DNA from: Macrostomum hystrix
Lineage: Eukaryota > Platyhelminthes > Macrostomidae
NCBI GenBank assembly: GCA_950097015.1
Contig: CATNEN010000030.1
Coordinates: forward strand, 4,449,001-4,513,000
Direction: 5' to 3'
DNA: 64,000 nt
The position numbers and the translations under genes are program-made. Shown in pieces: positions 46,793 through 58,529 of the stretch (position 1 is the stretch's first letter; each line of letters opens with the position of its first letter). Under the pieces are notes generated by a model that was not told the DNA's origin, made no database searches, and saw only the letters and a program-made list of their open reading frames with translations.

Positions 46793-46979
46793 ACTGTGAT
46801 TGTACCATAGACTATGTGGCTGAGTAACAAGACAAACCATATCAGCCATAGACAAAATGATTTAATCACAAACTATACAGTTCAATTATAAGATAAAGAA
46901 TAATGAAGCAAAGAGAAGCAAACAACTAGAGAAAGAAGCTAGACTTCTTTATTCTTCACCGTCATATGCTAGATCGACC

Positions 46980-48359
46980 ATGCTGAACTACAAAGCAATT
47001 TTAGAGAAAGAAATTTCTGGTCTCTCATCGGACGAACTTCAATTCGTGACCACGCTTAGTGATGGACGGCGCGAGGAAGAAGCTGTATATCAGTCCACGG
47101 GACTGCCAGTACTTGAGACGGAAATGATTGAGAGTTTTCTGGCTGAAGTGTCCACATGTAAGGCTTTGACTGACGAAGACCTGAATGAAATTGCCAAGAT
47201 GGAGGACTTAGGCAAAGTCTGGTCTACTGAGAAGGCAACAGCTACGTACGCCGCTCGTTTCCGAAAATTTCTTGACGATCGAGGACTGCCATCGCAACTT
47301 GAGACAATACCGACTCGATATTTATGTCACTATCTGCGCCTGTATTTTTCAGTGGTTAAAAAGGATGATGGAACGGCGCACAGTTGCAGTTCGCTGGTAT
47401 GCATGCGCGCAGGAATCTACCGGTATTTGAAGAATTTACGAGGTTTGGATATCATCGGCAATGTTGAATTTAGCGCTTTTGAGAAGACTTTCAAAGCTGC
47501 TCTTACGTACTCTCTGAAGAAACCTGTTTCGGTGATGGATGGTGACGGTGGGTATCGAGCATTGGAGCCTGAAGATTTGGCGTTGTTGCATGCGTACTTC
47601 GACCGGAGCTCGCCACAGAAACTGCAACAGGAAGTCTTCTTTGTCCTGAGCTCACACTTTGCCTTTCGTGGACGTGAATGGATTCGAGCGCTTGAGAAAA
47701 AAGATGTCATTCTGCGGGAATCCACCGGAGGTATGACGTGCGTTGACTTGCAGAAAGAAAAGAAAGAAAAGTGTGTGTCCGCCGATGCCCCTCGGTCCAA
47801 TCGCGAGATTGGGATTTTTCCTGTGCAAGACAAATCTGTGTGCCCAGTTGAAGCGATCAAACTGTATCTTTCGAAGCTTCCATCTGAGAACGGCTCTCTG
47901 TTTCCCAGGCCTGCCGTCAAGTGGCAGAATGGAGCATGGTATTGCCCAAAAGATGTATTGGGCAAGAACACATTGGCCAGCATGATGAAGACGATCTCGA
48001 AAGCGGCCAGGCTCTCGCGGGACTACACCAACCATTCGATCCGCGCAACAACCATAACAAACCTGTCTTCTGCTGGATTCAGTGCCGAAGCGATTCAAAC
48101 CGTCTCTGGGCACAAAAAGGTGGATAGTGTTGTCCGTTATACAAAGCGGACAACAGTGGCCCAGAAGCGCGCATTGTCTTCGGCTATCACAGATAGTCTA
48201 CATGCCTCTACATCGAGCGTGGTCAGACATCAAGCACAAGCACTCTGCGAAAAGTCATCCAGCGTTCCAACTGCCGTCACAACTATTGGCCAGCCTGATA
48301 AATCCGGCCCGACGATCGTCTTGGAGAAGAACGGGGCTAAATGTTACATTTATATGTGA
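46980..48359 (+). CDS. Tyrosine recombinase, Crypton-like, intact
   Basis: Single open frame of 459 residues from an ATG. The N-terminal 180 residues are helical and resemble a SAM-like core-binding domain (ATYAARFRKFLDDRGLPSQ, then YLCHYLRLYFS). The catalytic domain keeps the expected residues: Arg in SHFAFRGREW (R230 or R232), HSIR at 352-355 (HxxR), GH at 377-378, and a nucleophile candidate Y387 in SVVRYTKRT. The C-terminus (GAKCYIYM) resembles animal Crypton and Crypton-derived proteins. Such enzymes cut and rejoin DNA through a 3'-phosphotyrosine. There are no stops or frameshifts, so the copy may be active or recent. There is no adjacent reverse transcriptase, so it is not a complete DIRS or Ngaro element. 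Confidence 0.88.
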   Translation: MLNYKAILEKEISGLSSDELQFVTTLSDGRREEEAVYQSTGLPVLETEMIESFLAEVSTCKALTDEDLNEIAKMEDLGKVWSTEKATATYAARFRKFLDDRGLPSQLETIPTRYLCHYLRLYFSVVKKDDGTAHSCSSLVCMRAGIYRYLKNLRGLDIIGNVEFSAFEKTFKAALTYSLKKPVSVMDGDGGYRALEPEDLALLHAYFDRSSPQKLQQEVFFVLSSHFAFRGREWIRALEKKDVILRESTGGMTCVDLQKEKKEKCVSADAPRSNREIGIFPVQDKSVCPVEAIKLYLSKLPSENGSLFPRPAVKWQNGAWYCPKDVLGKNTLASMMKTISKAARLSRDYTNHSIRATTITNLSSAGFSAEAIQTVSGHKKVDSVVRYTKRTTVAQKRALSSAITDSLHASTSSVVRHQAQALCEKSSSVPTAVTTIGQPDKSGPTIVLEKNGAKCYIYM

Positions 48360-48471
48360 GTGCAAAAAGGTCGCTTTGCGAAATTAGGCTTTGGCTCTGG
48401 ACTCTAACTGCTTTGTTGGATGTTTTGTTTATTTTGTTGAAATACGTTAAAATACACAAAAATAATCCATT

Positions 48472-48495
48472 ATCGGCCCAACTTTTCGGGCCAAA
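48472..48495. repeat. Small GGCCC hairpin downstream of recombinase
   Basis: CGGCCCAACTTTTCGGGCC can fold into a short GC-rich stem. It lies inside the element just before the right inverted repeat and could act in transcript 3'-end formation or as part of the terminal structure. Confidence 0.35.
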
Positions 48496-48599
48496 ATGAC
48501 ATCGTCTATGGCAATAATCGAATATCAGCCCGCCCGATAGCCACGTAGTCATGGTACAATTCTGGTATTTTCTCAGTGTTTGCATCATGTGCTAAAAGT

Positions 48600-50815
48600 A
48601 AGTTTGAAAATGGTGCTTTAGCGTGTAAGCAAGCAAGCATGCTTCTCAATGTGAGTGGCAGATCTACTCTGCTACGAGTAGATGTCCCACCTAGCGCAGG
48701 TGATAAACGCTGCTTTTGTTTAATTCCGATCACTGACCAGTTGCCAGGGCGGTTTTTCCGTCAACTGCGGGCATTCTACTATCGCGCCCTGGTAATGGAG
48801 TGGCCCGAGGGGACCACAGCTCACCCGCATAGCCCCTGTCGAGCAATAGGACAGTGCAGCGAAAGATTGATGAAGGAGCCAGACTGGTGATGAACCCTGC
48901 CGCGCGCAGAGCTACACAGACCGCCTCGACATCTGATCGACTTCTGAACCCGAGCGCGATTGTGCGCCTTAGGCCGGCATAATTAGATTTTCGACTCGAC
49001 ACTACAGGGTAGAGAATGAGATGGGAGGCTGGCAAGATGATGCCGGCCCGCTGGGAGGTGGTTCTGGCCCGGTGATTGCGGCCTCGCCACCTCCAGCCGC
49101 CCTCTCCCGGGAGTTCCATTATAGCCAGGCGAACGCTGATGGCGCGGAAGGCGGTGGGGACTTCAGGATGGCAGTGGGGTGAGGCTATCATTTTTGAGTC
49201 TCAATCAGTCGCGCCTTCTCTGAAACCCAAGAGAGAGTCAGCGCTTCATCCGAAATCGTCACTCGCTTGCCACATCTGCGGGAATACTATTTCTCACCCA
49301 GATCTCAAATCCTGGATAGAAATTAGCGTCTAACGCGCCAGCAAGCCTTGCAGGTGTCAGTGAGCAGTGACAGTGAGTGCAGCAGTCATCAGCTCGTGGA
49401 TAATTTTAGCAACGTCAAGACCCAAGTCACTAAAACAAAATAATTTTCATATAATTCACGAACTTGTTAGCTCTGCGTAGGACAGAGCCCAGATTGAAGA
49501 GGCTTAATCCTTTGAAAATCGTCTTCCCTAGACAGCTCGCTAACAAAGTGGCCGAGTGACATTGCTTTCAAGTCTCGAGTAGAGTTTTTTAGTCCACTTT
49601 GTGGATGGCCACTGAAGGGGACTCTGAGCAGAAGATGAGAAGTCGACGCGTACGCATGAGCTGATTTTCTTTCGACAGGCTTACAAGCAGATGCGGCCGA
49701 TAAAGAAGCTTGAGCCCTCTGCCTTTGAGTGCAAGGCCGTTTGCCGTCTGCTGTCCAGCCTACTTTTTTCGGCACATCCTAAATCCCCGTGCTCAGCGTT
49801 GCGTTGCATCTGTCACTTTGACGAATCCGAGCCCCATCCGCTTCCTTCCAACTGCCTGCCCGCTCGTGGCCCGCCGCTGGCAATCAGTACCTTTCGCCTT
49901 CTACCGGCTCAGGGATTTGCTGCTAAACGATCGGCCAATCAGGTGCGGAGCTTCGAATATTGCAGCTCCATCAAGATGTGAATCGAGCAGAGGGTCCCAA
50001 ATCCTGCTGCCAGCTTGCTTTTGCCCCAACCTGAGTCTCTAATCCGCGGCGCACCGAGTGTGCTCACGCATTGAGGCATTTCCGCGACGGTGAGCAAATA
50101 TGTTTTTAATTAATCTGTTTGTACTATGTTTTTAGCTATAGAACTTACAAGAAGCCAGTTGGGCCAGATGAGCAGCCACTGGCATAGTCACAGCCTTTTG
50201 AGACGCTTCCAAAGGTTTAGTCCGTGAACTGGGGATGCGGCTATTTCCCACCCGAATTCCTGCGGCAGCTGGTGCTGTTTTTTTCATTTTACATCTCTGT
50301 GAACTGCACTAGGGAATTAAGTGTATTGCTCAAGAAAACCAATTGTCTCCCTCGGGCTACGATCCGAACTCCTTACCTGCAAGCTACTGCTCGAGAAGCT
50401 CCCCTTAAGCAGTTGTTATTTTAGACGTTTCGACAGTTTCCCAGATCCTGTCGCGGGTCCTTTTGGTCTTGTCCAAGCGATTGTCGGGTTCTTCTGTTTT
50501 TTATGATTATCAACATATAAATCGTAGTTAATTGCGATCAATAGTTGCATAGGTAATATTACGTAGGTAATAGATAATCAGATATTTCGATAGGAATTAC
50601 TAGATAATTACCTATTCTGATGATCTATTTCAACATCATCGCACCCACTACTCTCTGCAAGATTATCAACTATATCTATGACTCATCTTCGGACTCAAGC
50701 TTACTTCTGCGAATATTTGCGGCCGATTGTCTGGAGTCTGTACGAATTAGTCATGGCACCAAAATTCCCACTCCGCACAGATTTCTGAGCGTCTCCAGTT
50801 CGAGTCCTTGACTAA
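48600..50815. other. Intergenic, nothing firmly supported
   Basis: Moderate GC with several open but unsupported frames (for example minus 48730-49191). At 50310-50400 a segment with AAGTGTATTGCTCAAGAAAA and CGATCCGAACTCC resembles tails of widespread invertebrate short repeats, only loosely. Confidence 0.3.
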
Positions 50816-50819
50816 GACC

Positions 50820-53800
50820 ATGGTATTGAGCATGGCCAACTATAGCAACTTGCTGGCGAACTCAAGCCAGAATAGGCACTGGCCGACAACCTACAACTGG
50901 GCCTACCTGTCCCTGTACAGCATCCCCGCTCTGACCGTGTGGGGCAACGTTCTTGTCTGCGTCAGCGTCTTTGTGGAGTCGCGTCTTCGCAGCCGCTTCA
51001 ATTCGTTTCTGGTGTCGCTTGCAATCAGCGACCTGCTGTGCGCTGTGCTGGTCATGCCCGTGTCCGCGCTCAAAATGATTCACGGTGAGCTGACGCCATG
51101 CCCACCAGAATTTCTACTCCAGCTTATTCTCGTACCCATTTCCCAGCTGGCTGAACAGATGAAATGGGAAATTAACTGTTTTGCACAACAATACGATTCG
51201 ATTGATCTACCGACAGCAGAAATGGACCAACGAAGCCAGCGAAAATCGCCATTGCGATCATTTCCCATAGGCTCAAATTTTGCAAGTGTCGACTTATGCA
51301 TTAGATAATCCTACGAGTACAAGCCTACTAGCCTATTAGCCAATTCCTCTGAGCTTTAGCCAATTAATTTCAGCTTTAGGGTATGACAAATTTCAGAAAA
51401 TTCTAACATTAGGCTGTCAGGAATTGAAAAAATTAAATGCCTGACCGGACAATCTGAAAAGAATTGCTAAAGAAAGGAAGATTTTAATCTTTAAATGGCT
51501 GGAAAGACTACTGCCCCCTAATTACTAATTGATCATAAAGCTAATTGAAAGCTCTTCTTCTGATTAAAGGTTCTATTAAATATTAATTTAAGTGACAGCG
51601 TCTTTGTTTCTTTTCTGTTGGAATTCTCGCCGTTATTAATTATAAAAAGCTGCTATCTGCTTTTTCTGTGATCCTTTCTTTTAAAAAGCTCGCATACCAT
51701 TTGAAAGAAAAAAAATGGTTTAAATCTAACGGGTAGTCAGAAAATACATCCGGGGCACAATAAATGACTAGGATACACGATAGGACCAGCTTCACATGGT
51801 CGGAAAAAACAGTGCGACTCAGGCCCAGTGCGATCGAATCACAGCTGGGAGTGCGACCGTACCATAGTGCGACCGTACCATAGTGCGACCGTACCACAGT
51901 GCGACCGTGTACCAAAGTGCGGCCCTACCACAGTCATTGTGCCACGGAGCGACTGTAGCACAATAAATGCACGTTGGTGGAGTTCGACAGAAAGACAAAG
52001 AGTTTCTTCCTGTGGCTGTGAATGAACTCATTGCTTGATCGGGTATCATAGCTGCCTCTAGATTCTGTTGCTCGAGCTAAAAAATCAAACGGATTCGCCG
52101 GATTTAACAAACAAATTGGGCTAGCCTCAGAATGAGCCTCTCGAATAAAACCGGACTCAGCTGAGCCCAGCTGAGCCACCTTGAGCTGAAATTGCACGCG
52201 GGCTGTGTCCCCATTGTGAAGCATTTAGTAAGCATTCTAGATGCGGAGGGCAGTGAGTAGAAATGTTGATATGGGGAAAAGATGTTGTATATAAAGCCAC
52301 TCGGAGCCGGATTAGCCGATAATCCGCAGCCTGAGAGTTGGGCCCACCGGCTTGTGAAAGGCGGCTCTTTATTTCGGGAATTATCCTTTTTCGTTTTTGA
52401 TCAAACCGGATACTTGTCGGGCGAACCGTTGGTGAATAAATGAATGCGGCTGGGAAGAGGTCACCCTGGGATAATCCGAACTGACTCATAGCACCTTGCA
52501 GTGAGACTGTGCGAATTTATGCAGAGGGAAAAGAGAGAAATTTAACGGGATGAGCATTCCGCAGTGGACGATAGGTAAATCAACTCAATGCAGGCGGACA
52601 GACAGTTTTAACTCGATATCTGTGTTTATCATAGCCCTGTGCTTTTGTCTTATCGATGGTTGGTGGTGGCATGTGCCATTTACACCTGGCATGACCCCAT
52701 GACTTCCTGTATGATCTTACTGACAGCGCAGAACAAAGAATTTAACAAAGTCATCAATCTCCTAAATGAAAAGTGAAGCAACCCGATATTCTATCTAAAC
52801 TCCTTAGGAACAGGAACTTAAGTGTATCGAACGAACATTGAGCTAGCTGGCTGTGCAGGTCCGGCCCTCGTAGAAATGCAGCGACGCTGACAGCTCAGAT
52901 AAAGAGGCGGTCTTCATCTGGAGCCAGACCCTGAGCATGCAGGGCCAGCAAAGTGTAATAGACACGACAGCAGCCGCGCTGATGCAGCTTGGGCAGTGCA
53001 GCGGCTAACTGGCCACTTTGGCCTCCCTGACGGCTTTAATTAAGCTCCAGTCCGCCTGTCCGCAGATTCCTCTCTATCATCTGCCTCACCTCTCTGCTCT
53101 CCGGGACAGTGAGTGAGCCGCGCATGTCTCCACAGATCGAGCTGGTCGAAGCCGTGCATGCCGGGCTGCCTGTTAGTTGCACTTCTGTCCAATTAAGTAC
53201 GACGGGAGGGCGTTGAGATTCTCTTTTAAGGCTGTTCAGTATAGAAACACTTCTGTAAGCCTGAACCTGGTTAGGAACATAAAATTAATGTTAATTACTA
53301 ATATGTTTATGATTGTAAACCGTGATTGACTTTTGACATTGTCAAGTCAGAAAGCTCTGAACTATTTATTGCCTATTCATGCTGAGAAATACTAAACTAT
53401 TTAAATTGTATTCAGGTAGGAAAATCATGACAATTTCTAGTCTCTAGACCCGCTACTTTGATCTAGACACTCGCTCTGCATCTTGCTACTTTGCAACAAA
53501 GACAGTTAGGAATTTAGATCTGTTAGACCCCGTTGCCAAAGCGTTCAGTTAATTAGGGCTCAGTCGGTCACTAAGAGCCGCACTCCCTCAGTGCTCACTG
53601 GAGCTTCACGATTCTCTCATACTAGCTACCCATGCAACCATCGAATGGCAACTCTTAAACTCTTTTCCCTGCCCCGTGATAGATTGGACAAACCACACGA
53701 CATTTAACCATTTTCTTCTGTATGATTGACTGAGCCAACTTTTGAACCATCCTTAAACCTCTGCTATTGGCTGCGTTGGAACCATACGAATTCGAACCCA

Positions 53801-56800
53801 AGCGCTTTAAGCAATTATTTTCTAATCAAGAGTCGATATTTGGCCTGCACCTTTCGTCCATTTCGGGTTTGCCAGTAATTTAAACAGCCAACGGCTATGA
53901 GAAGGGTGCCTAATCTCCCTGCTTTCTCATATCTATCATCTAAGTTTTCTTTAGTCGCTGCTAAAACTTCTTTAATCATTCTGGGGGATGCTTCCTCCCC
54001 CGATGTTCGGAGCACGAGAAGGCAGGTCTGCTTGAAGCCCTGCTGGCTGCACCGCCGCTGCCCAAGCCTTAGCCGTTGGCCCTCACCAACACAGTGTCAC
54101 ACTCTAGAGAGATTATTGCGCGATTTTTTGCGACTTCCACCCTCCCGCCGAGCTCCCCGCTGGCTGAACGCAGCTCATTCTCCCCCAGCCTCTGAGCAAT
54201 CCGAAGCAGTGCTCACACTGATAAGATGGAGCCAGTAAGTGAGACATACAGTGAGAGAGGACTAATATTGGACCGAAGAGGGGCGGCCCTGAGGCACCCA
54301 GCTGTAGCTCGTAGCCTTAGCTGCATCTCATTTACAGCTGAAAATTACAGCCAGTCTAATTCGAGAGCGCGGTCGCCAAATACACTCGAGCCAAATACAC
54401 TACGGCAACGCGCGGGTTGGGCTTACATCGAAATTGAATTCCAACGCGCTAGTCCTAATGGGAATTGGCAGTTGTTTTAACTAGAGGTAACGAGCAAAGG
54501 TGGTTTGCCGCATATTGCCAGTAACTAAAAGAATGTAGCCTCACTTTAATTATTGAGTGTTTCATGCAACAGTCACAAAGTAAATTATTAAATTAACTTC
54601 GTAACAAAGGCGGTGTCTGGTGGGGGTATGGGCTGAGTGACGGGAGTCTCTGCCGTTTTCGAATGAGTTTTTGGGACATTCGAGGATAAATTATTAGCCC
54701 TGTTTCAGAAGCGGAGATGATGGACAGTATTAAAAGGCCAGTTCTCTACTCGCTCCTTTGTTCTGGATTCCCGAGTGAGAAATTTCATCTTTGGAGAAGG
54801 CCTTGGGGCATTCAGTTCATATTGGGAGCTTCGGCTGTTCACTCGCTGCTTGCGGTCCTGGGCAGACACGGCCCCAATAGGCTGCTCATTCAGCTGGTGC
54901 TTCCTGAAAAGACTCGGGCAGCCGGGCCAGACGCATTGAGAGGCTTGTTGAACAATGAGCAGGTAGCTACCTCAGCCTCTACTTGCAACCTCTGCTCTCT
55001 TGATCGGACTGGAATGATCGATGGTTTTTTGGTCCCGGTTGCAAATAAGTAGTTAATTATGCGATGGTCTGACCCAGAGCGCAAAAACAGGGACGGCTGA
55101 ATCCTACGAGTATTTATCCCATGCCACCCTTGTCCCCGTTATAACTTGTCTGCAGCTTCACTTTCGTGAACTCTTTTCGGCTTTGGCGGTCCGCCCCTAT
55201 AGTCATTCAGTGGTTAAAGGCTATTCCGCGTGATGGCTTAGATTTGACGACTGTGATTTCCTGGAACGGGGCCGCCTGCCACGCAGGGCAAAATCTGACC
55301 TGACTGCTCTCTGACACTGCTTTGACTTTCACTGCAGTTCGCGGGAAAAAGCAATCAGCCTAACGAGCACATCTCTATGGCTTAGCAACGGAAGCTTGAC
55401 GTTGGATACAGAGTCTAGTTAAATGCTCCAGCGAGCTGACATCTGCACATTGCATTTTGTACTGTTTGTATTTTGATAGAAAATGATTACATTATAAAAA
55501 GTGTGCACTTTAGAAATCTGAATGCCCTTATTCATAGCTGATAAAGCTAGACTGAATATACAAGGGTTCTGGGATTTTTATAAACCTTTTGGCATCTGAA
55601 TACGAATTCCCATCCGACGATCCCCAAATTTTAGGCGGCATGAATCGCATTCCCAGGAACATCTGCCTCGTGTGGTACAGCCTGGACGTATTTTTCACCT
55701 CGTCGACAATAATCCACCTCTGCACGATCTCAATCGACCGCTACTTTGCGCTTAACAATCCGCTGAAGTATCACAGGCAGAAGCGGAAGTCCGCACTGGT
55801 GGCGAAGATTCTCTGCGCCTGGCTCATTCCGTTCTCCATCGCTGGGCCGCTGTTCATGTTCGCCCTATGGCTAGACAAAACTGACGAAGATTCATTCAAG
55901 GGCTGCGGTCCGCACAATGCCTACTTCATCATCATCGCGACTGTGGTGACTTTCTACTTGCCACTGCTTATCATGACTGTCACCTACGTACTTACCGTGA
56001 GCACCATCATTGAGCAGACAAAAAATGCCAGAGACTTAAACGCTTCGCTTCTGCCTCTGGTTGTGCGGCCCAGTGCACAAGCGTTCGGCCTAAAACAGCT
56101 ACAGCTTCAGCAACAGCAACAGCAGCAGCGGAAGCAGGCGCTGATTGTCAGCCGCCAGTCCAGCATGAACAGCCTTGCCAGCCCGTCGGTCGCTTTAAGG
56201 ACTGCGACTTCTGGTTCTGGGACTTCGGCTTCTACCAACGAGGGTGTCGGTGTCAGCGGCCATGGAGGTGGTAATTCTGACGCCACAACTTCATCTCGTC
56301 GTCTACTTCTTTCACCGTCTCCCAGCCAGCGATCAGGCGCGGCAACCTCTAGGATCTCGCTGGAGCCACCACTGAGCCCTATCGACCGCCGACAGTGCTC
56401 TCGGAGGCACTCCAGCAAGAGGCACCCTAATGAGAGGCACTCCAGCAAGAGGCACCCTAATGAGAGGCACTCCAGCGAGAGGCACTCTAGCGAGAGGCAC
56501 TCTAGCGAGAGGCACTCTAGCGAGAGGCACTCTACTAAAAAGCACTCCAGCAGCGAGAGGCACTCCAGCGTATTGGAAATCGGTGCTGCTTCCTCAGCTT
56601 CCGTGCCCCCAGCCACCTTAGCCGGCACCGCTGCGGACTCTCAGTGCCAGCTGAGCCGCCGGTTAAGCCGCTCCGAAAATGGACTCAGCGCGAGTTGCTT
56701 AGATGGCGCCAGTAACGAGGTATCGCGATTGCTGCGCGTGCCCAGCCGTGTCTCCGTGAGCTCGATGTACTCAGACGACGGCATGCTGCCGCCTGAGCAA

Positions 56801-57253
56801 GAGAAGAAGCCGCGCCGTCGCAGCAACAGCCTGTCAAGTTGCGGCACCAGAAAGAAGCTCAGCTTCACCATCGTGACAGAGAACGCCAAGAAGACGTTTA
56901 AGCCGACCACGACCGAGCAGAAGAAGCGCATGGACTACATCCACCGGGGCTCGAAGGCTGTGCAGGTTCTGGGCATTCTCTTTGGCCTATTTGTCGCCTG
57001 CTACCTGCCATTTTTCATAGCCTACCTTGTGGACTATTTCTGCGCCAGGTGCCAGGTGTACACACCCACCGTGGTGCCCATACTGGAGTGGGTGGCCTAC
57101 AGCGCCTCGATGCTGAACCCGATTGTGTATCACTTTTTCAATCCGACCTTTCGCAAAACCTTCCACCGCCTAATGCGCTGCCATTGTCAACGCTACGGTT
57201 CGGGCAAGCAGCCCAATTACGTGTTTGCGTACAAGATAGGCCGTCCAGCCTGA
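50820..57253 (+). CDS. Aminergic GPCR, 5-HT2/dopamine-like
   Basis: Exon 1 is 50820-51084 and exon 2 is 55635-57253. Donor CACG|GTGAGC and acceptor TTTTAG|GC join in phase, giving 627 residues over a 4.5-kb intron. TM1 is WGNVLVCVSVF and TM2 SLAISDLLCAVLVMP. TM3 is WYSLDVFFTSSTIIHLC with the amine-binding Asp3.32, followed by ISIDRYFAL (DRY). TM6 is GILFGLFVACYLPFFIAYL and TM7 WVAYSASMLNPIVYHFF (NPxxY). The TM3-TM5 pattern is closest to 5-HT2 and invertebrate biogenic-amine receptors; subtype is not decided. The third intracellular loop is about 290 residues, with a Gln run and a His/Ser/Arg/Glu tandem repeat. In TM6 the toggle-switch Trp (CWxPFF) is Tyr (CYLPFF). A receptor of the neuronal or muscle membrane is inferred. 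Confidence 0.9.
51085..55634 (+). other. Large intron of aminergic GPCR
   Basis: No alternative exon is recognised. It contains a short 18-bp repeat at about 51838-51935 and several GC-moderate stretches with unsupported open frames (for example 53897-54238 and 54717-55052). It may hold enhancers, but I cannot point to one. Confidence 0.5.
51838..51935. repeat. 18-bp tandem repeat, about five copies
   Basis: The unit is close to TAGTGCGACCGTACCACA. The last copies are diverged. Confidence 0.8.
56397..56572 (+). repeat. In-frame tandem repeat in GPCR third loop
   Basis: Two copies of a 30-bp unit are followed by four or more copies of a 15-bp unit. They encode KRHPNERHSS and then ERHSS repeats. 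The period is a multiple of 3, so the reading frame is kept, unlike the noncoding minisatellites nearby. Confidence 0.85.
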
Positions 57254-57382
57254 AGTTTCGGAAGCCTGAAACCTGAACATCGCCGAAGACATCTATCCAT
57301 TGTGTTCTTTATTTTCGTAAGGGCTAAGCTTAGATTGCGACTAATCCAACAATGCAACTAGCTTGCTGTTGTAAGCGTCCGC

Positions 57383-57388
57383 AATAAA
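57383..57388 (+). terminator. Polyadenylation signal AATAAA
   Basis: Canonical hexamer about 130 bp after the aminergic GPCR stop codon. Confidence 0.6.
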
Positions 57389-57389
57389 A

Positions 57390-57870
57390 TAACGCCATTT
57401 TACCCGTTTTGTTTCCGCATTCTCAGTGTCCAAGAACTGCCCAATTTTTATACATTCGTCTTTGTTTAACTCATGTCGAGTCTAGATTGTGTGCTTAGCT
57501 TAGAAAAGTTTTTGTTGACATACGAGCGTAATACGAGCGTATAGAAGCACCCCATGTTATGTGACATTGATGTAAAAGTAATTGAATACCTTGCGACCTC
57601 ATCATTCAGTTGATCGGATATAAACTTTTTGCCTCACGCATGTCCCTAAAAGATAAACTCGATGGCTTACTGTGTCCTCTTCTAGCTCTTACATGCCATT
57701 TTGTTACTTGCGTATCCGCAAGTCGCTGACTCGTTGTAACTTGAATCGTTGTAAAATAAACCTTGTTTGGGAAGTACAGAACTGCATCCAGCTACTTTAT
57801 TCCCGCGTCCAAAAACACCGATCAATTTCTACCGTTTCAGGACGCCTTACACCGGCGTTGAATATGAACT
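57390..57870. other. Intergenic, nothing supported
   Basis: No coding signal on either strand. Confidence 0.4.
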
Positions 57871-57879
57871 AAATTCAAC

Positions 57880-58520
57880 TGGTCCTCAAACCCAGTCTGA
57901 TTCCCGCCGTGTCCTGAAACCTAGCCAAAATCCCACCTAGTCCTCAAACCTAGCATCAATTGCACCTGGTCCTTAAAGCCTGGTCTGAATCCCACCTGGT
58001 CCTCAAACCTAGCCACAATTCCACCTGGTCCTCAAACCTAGCCACAATTCCACCTGGTCCTCAAACCTAGCCTTAATCCCACTTGGTCCTCAAAACCTGA
58101 CTGAATCCCACCTGGTCCTCAAAACCTGACTGAATCCCACCTGGTCCTCAAAACCTGACTGAATCCCACCTGGTCCTCAAAACCTGACTGAATCCCACCC
58201 GGTCCTCAAAACCTGACTGAATCCCACCTGGTCCTTAAACCTAGCCTCAATTCCACCTGGTCCTCAAACCCGGTTTGAATCCCATCTGGTCCTCAAACCC
58301 GGTTTGAATCCCATCTGGTCCTCAAACCCAGTCTAAATCCCACCTGGTGCTCAAAACCTAGCCTTAATCCCACCTGGTCCTCAAACCCTAAACCCCACCT
58401 GGTCCTCAAACCCTGAATCCCACCTGGTCCTCAAATCCTGAATCCCACCTGGTCCTCAAACCATGAATCCCACGTGGTCCTGGAACCCGACCTGAATCCC
58501 ACGGGTCCACATAATATCAA
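57880..58520. repeat. 29-bp minisatellite
   Basis: About 21 copies of a unit with TCCCACCTGGTCCTCAAA followed by a variable CCTGACTGAA or CCTAGCCTTAA part. Variant forms cluster in runs, suggesting local duplication of blocks. Confidence 0.9.
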
Positions 58521-58529
58521 ACCTGGTCC

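Larger units (their letters stand above)
46788..48571 (+). mobile_element. Inverted-repeat-flanked tyrosine recombinase element
   Basis: Left segment 46788-46820 and right segment 48539-48571 are imperfect inverted repeats; the core ATTGTACCAT-GACTA-GTGGCT matches with one indel and one mismatch. A second matched block (GCCATAGAC) lies at a similar inner distance on each side. Between them is one intact recombinase gene and nothing else. No clear target duplication was seen. Limits are inferred from where similarity fades. Confidence 0.6.

Noticed and set aside
47417-48113. Minus-strand frames of 153-188 residues
   Set aside because: Antisense of the tyrosine recombinase; no motif.
48730-49191. 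153-residue minus-strand frame
   Set aside because: No start context, domain or splice support.
56107-56628. 173-residue minus frame of ECLSL repeats
   Set aside because: Antisense of the in-frame repeat in the receptor's third loop.
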